A stretch of DNA of 64,000 bases. Source: Nocardioides flavescens. Lineage in GTDB: Bacteria; Actinomycetota; Actinomycetes; Propionibacteriales; Nocardioidaceae. The translations under genes and the position numbers were made by a program. The notes below the pieces were generated by a model. It made no database searches. It had not been told where the DNA came from and saw only the letters and a list, made by a program, of their open reading frames with translations. The stretch covers positions 80,815 to 144,814 of the forward strand of contig NZ_WUEK01000013.1 in the NCBI RefSeq assembly GCF_009823805.1. The letters are read 5' to 3'. Shown here piece by piece: positions 59,951 through 64,000 of the stretch (its first letter is position 1; each line of letters begins with the position of its first letter).

Positions 59951-61311
59951 GCTTCCGCCACGACGGTCCCGGCACCGGCGCCGAGGTCTGGAGCCGTGCG
60001 CTCGACGAGGCGGCACCCGGTGCTCCGTCGCCGGCGCTGACCCGCGGGGGCGACGTACGCCGGGTCGTGGTGGTCGCCGCCCACCCCGACGACGAGTCGC
60101 TCGGCGCCGGCGGACTGGTGCACCGGGCGCACGCGCTCGGCGTCGAGGTGGTCGTCGTCGTGGCGACCGACGGCGAGGCGAGCCACCCGCACTCGCCGAC
60201 CCGCACACCGGCCGACCTGGCGCGGGTGCGGCGCGAGGAGCTGCGCGAGGCCGTGCACCGCCTCGCTCCGCGGGCCCGGGTGCACCACCTCGGCCTGCCC
60301 GACGGGGCGCTCGGCGAGCACCGCGACGCGCTCACGGCCGCCCTCGTGGAGACGGTCGGCGACGGCCGCGGGTGCCTGCTGGTCGCACCGTGGCGTCGCG
60401 ACGGCCACGCCGACCACGAGGCCGCGGGGACCGCGGCGGCCACCGCCGCGGCGCGCACCGAGGCCGACCTGTGGGAGTACCCCGTCTGGTTCTGGCACTG
60501 GGGGCGGCCCGACCAGGCGCCGTGGGACGACCTCCGGGTGCTCGACCTCGACCCCGACGAGCGCCTGGCCAAGGCCGCCGCTCAGGCCGCGCACCGCTCG
60601 CAGGTGGAGCCGCTGTCGGACCAGCCCGGTGACGAGGCGCTGCTCGGGCCCGGCCTCCTCTCGCACTTCGCCGGCCCGCGGGAGGTCTACGTGCTACAGC
60701 CACCGCACGACGGCGCGCTCGAGGACCTCCACGCCTCCGAGGCCGACCCGTGGCTGGCGGACTCGAGCGAGTACGAGCGCCGCAAGCGCGACCTGCTGCT
60801 GGCGGCCCTCCCCCGCGCGTCGTTCCGCCGTGGTCTCGAGGTCGGCTCCTCGACGGGTGCCCTCGCCGCCGACCTCGCCACCCGCTGCGCCGAGCTGCTC
60901 GTCGTGGACGCCTCGGCCCACGCGGTCGCGGCGGCCCGCGCCAGGTGCGCCGACCTGCCCGGGGTGCGCGTCGAGCAGCGCCGTCTGCCCGAGGAGTGGC
61001 CGACGGAGGACGCGGCCGACGGCGGGTTCGACCTGGTCGTCCTCTCGGAGGTGGGCTACTTCCTCAGCCCGGCCGCCCTGGAGCGGCTCGTCGAGGAGCT
61101 GCGGTCCGACCTCGCGGCCGACGGGGTCGTCGTGCTGTGCCACTGGCGCCACCCGGTCCGGGGCTGGCCCCTCGACGGCGCCGACGTGCATCGCATCGTC
61201 GTGGCCGCCGACCTCCGCCCCGTGATCGCGACCTACCGCGACGCCGACGTCGAACTGCTCGTGCTCGGTGCGCCCGACCTGCTCCCGACACCCGGGTCCG
61301 ACCGTGGCTGA
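59947..61311 (+). CDS. PIG-L deacetylase fused to SAM-dependent methyltransferase
   Basis: 454 residues. Residues about 38-215 are a PIG-L/LmbE deacetylase: VVAAHPDDESLGAGGLVHRA (zinc ligands His, Asp) and DGHADHEAAG (His). Residues about 280-440 are a class I methyltransferase: RGLEVGSSTGALAADLA (SAM loop), VVDASAHAVAAARAR and LVVLSEVGYFLS. The pairing suggests N-deacetylation of a sugar followed by methylation of the same molecule. The GTG start overlaps the acyl-CoA-dehydrogenase-like gene. Confidence 0.88.
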   Translation: MSFRHDGPGTGAEVWSRALDEAAPGAPSPALTRGGDVRRVVVVAAHPDDESLGAGGLVHRAHALGVEVVVVVATDGEASHPHSPTRTPADLARVRREELREAVHRLAPRARVHHLGLPDGALGEHRDALTAALVETVGDGRGCLLVAPWRRDGHADHEAAGTAAATAAARTEADLWEYPVWFWHWGRPDQAPWDDLRVLDLDPDERLAKAAAQAAHRSQVEPLSDQPGDEALLGPGLLSHFAGPREVYVLQPPHDGALEDLHASEADPWLADSSEYERRKRDLLLAALPRASFRRGLEVGSSTGALAADLATRCAELLVVDASAHAVAAARARCADLPGVRVEQRRLPEEWPTEDAADGGFDLVVLSEVGYFLSPAALERLVEELRSDLAADGVVVLCHWRHPVRGWPLDGADVHRIVVAADLRPVIATYRDADVELLVLGAPDLLPTPGSDRG

Positions 61312-61327
61312 GTCGACCGTGGCTGAG
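61299..61327 (+). repeat. 14-bp direct duplication at the GT2 start
   Basis: CGACCGTGGCTGAG occurs at 61299-61312 and 61314-61327, a 15-bp period that keeps frame. Each copy contains a GTG start candidate (61304 and 61319), and the first contains the stop of the upstream gene (61309-61311). Confidence 0.85.
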
Positions 61328-62179
61328 CCGAGGCTGTCGGACGTCCTGGTGGTCGTCCCGGCGCGCGACGAGGCGGCGCTCATCGAGAGCTGCCTCGACT
61401 CCGTCAGGGCGGCAGCCCACCGGCTGCGGTCCTCCCGGCCGGACGTGCGCGTCACGGTCGTCGTCGTGGCCGACCGGTGCACCGACGGCACCGCGTCGCT
61501 CGCTCGGGCCGCGGGTGCGCACGTCGTCGAGACCTCCGCCGGCGGGGTCGGCGCCGCGCGCCGAGCCGGGGTCGGGGCCGGGGTGCGGCTGCTGGGCTCG
61601 CCCGACCCGCGGCGCACCTGGCTGGCCAGCACCGACGCCGACACCGTCGTCCCGATCACCTGGCTCCAGCGCCACGTCGCCCTCGCCGAGGAGGGCGCGC
61701 AGCTGGTGCTCGGCCGTGCCGTTCCCGATCCCGCCGGCCTCGACCCGGCCGCCGCCGTCCGCTGGCACCAGCTGCACCCCGTGGTCGTCGACGACCCGCA
61801 CCGCTACGTCCACGGCGCCAACCTCGGCGTCCGCCTCGACGCCCTGACCTCGGCCGGGGGCTGGCCCGCGCTGCGCGAGCACGAGGACCACGTGCTGGTC
61901 GAGGCGCTGGCCGCCCGGGGCACACCCGCCCGGCTGGGCCCCGACGTCACCACGTCAGCGAGGCGAGAGGGCCGCACCCCCGGCGGGTACGCCGGCTACC
62001 TGCGGGAGCTGGTCGCCCAAACGGGAGCGGCTCAGTGCGCGCCCGAGAGGTTGAGACCCACGACACCGGCGACGATCAGCGCGAGCGAGACGACCTTGAC
62101 GACGCCGAGCGGCTCGTCGAGCACCGCCCAGCCGACCACGGCGACCAGTGCCGTGCCCGCGCCGGCCCAGATCGCGTAG
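61304..62179 (+). CDS. GT2 family glycosyltransferase
   Basis: 291 residues from GTG 61304 (or 61319). GT2 motifs: VLVVVPARDEAALIESCLDSV, VVVADRCTDGTASLA, TWLASTDADTVVP (DxD) and a later EHEDHVLVEAL. After about residue 240 the frame runs on through the antisense of the SMR gene (62032-62355), giving a Thr/Ser/Pro-rich tail that looks non-native. The natural stop was probably near 62030 and may have been lost. It ends the three-gene operon. Confidence 0.78.
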   Translation: MAESTVAEPRLSDVLVVVPARDEAALIESCLDSVRAAAHRLRSSRPDVRVTVVVVADRCTDGTASLARAAGAHVVETSAGGVGAARRAGVGAGVRLLGSPDPRRTWLASTDADTVVPITWLQRHVALAEEGAQLVLGRAVPDPAGLDPAAAVRWHQLHPVVVDDPHRYVHGANLGVRLDALTSAGGWPALREHEDHVLVEALAARGTPARLGPDVTTSARREGRTPGGYAGYLRELVAQTGAAQCAPERLRPTTPATISASETTLTTPSGSSSTAQPTTATSAVPAPAQIA

Positions 62180-62355
62180 GCGACCGAGACCGGCATCGTC
62201 TTGACCACGACGGTCAGCAACCAGATCGCCGCGGCGTAGCCCGCCAGCACGACGGTCGTCCAGCCGAGGTGGGTGAACCCCTGCGCTCGCGGGAGCAGGG
62301 CGCTCGAGGCGACCTCGAGGACGATGGCGAGGGCGAGCAGGACAGCGGTGAGCAC
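62032..62355 (-). CDS. SMR-family multidrug transporter (EmrE/QacE-like)
   Basis: 107 residues, four membrane helices. GTG start with AGGAGAACCC. VLLALAIVLEVASSALLPRAQGFTH has the essential Glu14-like residue; VKTMPVSVAYAIWAGAGTALVAVVGWAVLDEP and VVSLALIVAGVVGLNL are SMR motifs. It exports cationic drugs or guanidinium by proton antiport. It is divergent from a TetR regulator with shared operators. Confidence 0.92.
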   Translation of the reverse strand: MLTAVLLALAIVLEVASSALLPRAQGFTHLGWTTVVLAGYAAAIWLLTVVVKTMPVSVAYAIWAGAGTALVAVVGWAVLDEPLGVVKVVSLALIVAGVVGLNLSGAH

Positions 62356-62368
62356 GGGTTCTCCTGGA

Positions 62369-62402
62369 TGTAGCGGTCGCTACGAATGTAGCACTCGCTA
62401 CA
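62369..62402. promoter_or_regulatory. Two adjacent TetR-type operators
   Basis: GTAGCG-GT-CGCTAC (62370-62383) and TGTAGC-ACTC-GCTACA (62387-62402) lie in the 67-bp SMR-tetR divergent region. The TGTAGC half-site repeats four times here, and GCTACA recurs at 62408-62413. Control of both genes by the TetR protein is likely. Confidence 0.75.
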
Positions 62403-62422
62403 GGCGGGCTACAGTCGACGGC

Positions 62423-62986
62423 GTGGACCGTCGCGAGGAGCTGCTCGACCGGGTCACCGACCACGTCCTCGCGCACGGGCTGATCGGCCTGACGCTGCGC
62501 CCCGTCGCTGCCGCTGTGGGCACGAGCGACCGGATGCTCGTCTACCACTTCGAGAGCCGCGACGCGCTGGTCTCGGCCGTCGTCGAGCGCAGCAACGAGC
62601 GCGCGATCGCGGTCGTCGCCGCGCTGCCCCCGGCCCCCGACGTACGCCGCGGCGTGAGCGCGCTGTGGGCGGCCTACCAGGAGCAGCCGCTGCGCGCGTG
62701 CCTCGACGTCTACTGCCAGGCGGCGGCGACCGGGCTGATCGGACGCGAGCCCCACCTCTCGACCGCACGGGCGGGCAACGAGCGGTGGGCCCGTGCGATG
62801 CAGGACTACCTCGTGGCCTGCGGCGCCCCCCGCGAGCGGGTGGCGCGCGTCGTGACGCTCGTGGACTCCGCTCTCTACGGGTTCCACCTCGACCTGACGA
62901 CCGACCGGAGCGAGGCGCTCAGCCTCGGCGTGGACGACCTCGCGGCAGCGGCTCAGCAGATCGCCCAGGCGTCACGCGACGCCTGA
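62423..62986 (+). CDS. TetR family transcriptional regulator
   Basis: 187 residues from GTG 62423. The N-terminal helix-turn-helix is LLDRVTDHVLAHGLIGLTLRPVAAAVGTSDRMLVYHFESRDAL. The C-terminal ligand domain includes WAAYQEQPLRACLDVYCQAA. It is divergent from the SMR pump gene and presumably represses it until an inducer binds. Confidence 0.92.
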   Translation: MDRREELLDRVTDHVLAHGLIGLTLRPVAAAVGTSDRMLVYHFESRDALVSAVVERSNERAIAVVAALPPAPDVRRGVSALWAAYQEQPLRACLDVYCQAAATGLIGREPHLSTARAGNERWARAMQDYLVACGAPRERVARVVTLVDSALYGFHLDLTTDRSEALSLGVDDLAAAAQQIAQASRDA

Positions 62987-63124
62987 CTTTGGACTGGACC
63001 GGTCCCCCTCCGGCTGACCGCAACCGGCCACACCGCTCAACTCTCCGCGCCGACGTCCGATGAGCCCGAGCGACGAGGCGATCGGGCGCCGCAGGAGCAC
63101 GACGACCCCGAGAGGCAGAGCCCC

Positions 63125-64000
63125 ATGGACACCATGGACAGTACGCAGACCCCCGCCGCCCGATCGGCCCTGAGCCGCTTCGGCGACCTCCGCCTGGCCG
63201 TCAAGATCCTGATGGCCGTCGGCGCCGCTGCGGCCGTCGCCGTCATCGTCGGGGTCGTGGGGCTGCGCGCCCTCGGCGGGGCCAACGACGCGGCGAACGA
63301 CCTCTACGAGGGCAACGTGCGTCGACTGCAGATGACCTCGGCGATGCAGGACGGCATCAGCACGATGCGGATCCAGGTCCGTGAGGCCCTGATCCGTCAG
63401 GGCGACGAGTACGACGCCGCGATCGCGGCTGTCGACCAGGGCTACACCGACTACCAGGCGGCCGCGGCCGAGTACGGCGAGCAGGACCTCTCGTCCCAGC
63501 AGCGCTCCGAGCTCGAGGCGCTGAACAGCGCGGCCGCGAGCTACCACGACGTGGCTCAGGAGGTGCTCCCCGAGTTCGCCAAGGTCAACGACGTGGCGGG
63601 CTGGACCACGGCGTTCGACCGTGACGTGAACCAGTACGCCACCGTCCAGAACGACACGATCGGCACGATCATCGAGCTGGAGAACGCCGACGCGGAGAAG
63701 GACGCGAAGGCCGTCGCGGCGAGCTTCGGGAGCAGCCGCAACCTGGTCATCGGGGTGCTGGTCCTCGGTACGGCGCTGGCGCTGCTGCTCGGCTGGCTGA
63801 TCGCCCGGGCGCTGGCCCGCTCCGTGGCCAAGGTCAAGGACGTCGCCGACGCCATGGCCGCCGGTGACCTGTCGAAGACCGCCGGCATCACCACCCGCGA
63901 CGAGGTCGGCACCATGGCCACCAGCCTCGACGCCGCCAACACCTCCCTGCGCCAGCTCATGACCTCCGTCACCGCCTCCGCCGACGGCGTCGCCTCCGCC
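63125..64000 (+). CDS. Methyl-accepting chemotaxis protein, partial at window edge
   Basis: 292 residues to the edge, with no stop. Membrane helix 1 (KILMAVGAAAAVAVIVGVVGL) is followed by a helical four-helix-bundle sensor of about 150 residues (GNVRRLQMTSAMQDGISTMRIQ), helix 2 (LVIGVLVLGTALALLLGWLIA), then a HAMP domain (VKDVADAMAAGDLSKTAGITTRDEVGTMA). The signalling hairpin should follow beyond the window. The sensed ligand is unknown. The 138 bp upstream (62987-63124) hold no gene. Confidence 0.9.
   Translation, partial: MDTMDSTQTPAARSALSRFGDLRLAVKILMAVGAAAAVAVIVGVVGLRALGGANDAANDLYEGNVRRLQMTSAMQDGISTMRIQVREALIRQGDEYDAAIAAVDQGYTDYQAAAAEYGEQDLSSQQRSELEALNSAAASYHDVAQEVLPEFAKVNDVAGWTTAFDRDVNQYATVQNDTIGTIIELENADAEKDAKAVAASFGSSRNLVIGVLVLGTALALLLGWLIARALARSVAKVKDVADAMAAGDLSKTAGITTRDEVGTMATSLDAANTSLRQLMTSVTASADGVASA

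Overview
The window reads as chromosome of a high-GC Gram-positive actinobacterium, most likely a member of the Nocardioidaceae close to Nocardioides. The evidence is very high GC with G/C third codon positions, frequent GTG starts, many 4-bp ATGA/GTGA gene overlaps, and gene sets typical of actinobacteria: Lsr2, two resuscitation-promoting factors, a Glp/GlpR pair, an LCP ligase, protein O-mannosyltransferase, CrtYc/CrtYd, and the ispE-ksgA-rpfB-tatD-rsmI block. The genus is inference; no 16S gene is present.

Layout. 1-4700 is an accessory island with less extreme GC. It holds a tyrosine-recombinase-like protein that runs off the left edge and has lost nearly all catalytic residues, an Lsr2-type silencer with two small DUF4177-like genes, a secreted excalibur protein, a DUF3631 ATPase and a duplicated zinc-knuckle protein. 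4777-10619 returns to core-like genes (DUF4442, a CsoR-like regulator, tam, MarR, ABC-F, ispE, ksgA). 10651-17185 holds two tandem rpf genes, tatD, an alpha/beta hydrolase, rsmI, pmt and a PPOX flavoprotein. 17187-22737 has a secreted hydrolase, a sigma-4-like regulator, a TagF-like transferase and a PadR-ABC transporter operon. 22929-26017 carries a GH10 xylanase and an aldo/keto reductase. 25980-30575 (minus) is a carotenoid-tailoring operon. 30657-34124 encodes a large repeat-containing surface protein with a C-terminal OmpA domain. 34531-36311 has an XRE-TPR regulator and an HNH nuclease. 36368-45602 is a LacI regulator followed by a sugar ABC importer, a CE7 esterase, an alpha/beta-hydrolase/gluconate-dehydrogenase-subunit-3 fusion, an iron-sulfur GMC oxidoreductase and an SDR. 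45622-48885 has DUF427, a secreted protein, and a Ser/Thr kinase with its FHA partner. 48963-54179 contains tRNA-Ala and the GlpR-RimJ-MogA-MoaC-Glp-UGPase cluster. 54203-58835 has folate, mechanosensitive-channel, LCP and tRNA-Arg genes. 58898-62179 is a three-gene acyl-CoA-dehydrogenase / PIG-L-methyltransferase / glycosyltransferase operon. 62032-62986 is a divergent SMR/TetR pair, and 63125 to the end is a truncated chemoreceptor.

How the genes work together. The GH10 xylanase, the LacI-controlled importer (no ATPase gene nearby, so a shared ATPase is implied) and the CE7 esterase point to use of acetylated xylan. The dehydrogenase genes appended to the importer operon suggest oxidation of an imported or surface sugar or alcohol. 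CrtYc/CrtYd, a P450, a GT2, a CrtO-like acyltransferase and a PAP2 protein form a staphyloxanthin-like tailoring route without phytoene synthase or desaturase in the window. Rpf proteins, LCP, the kinase with a transglycosylase-like sensor domain, Glp/GlpR and the TagF-like enzyme are cell-envelope functions.

Strongest leads for something undescribed: the catalytically dead recombinase with a C-terminal extension beside Lsr2; the hydrolase-subunit-3 fusion next to an Fe-S GMC oxidoreductase; the kinase with a degenerate lytic-transglycosylase ectodomain; and the mosaic carotenoid operon.
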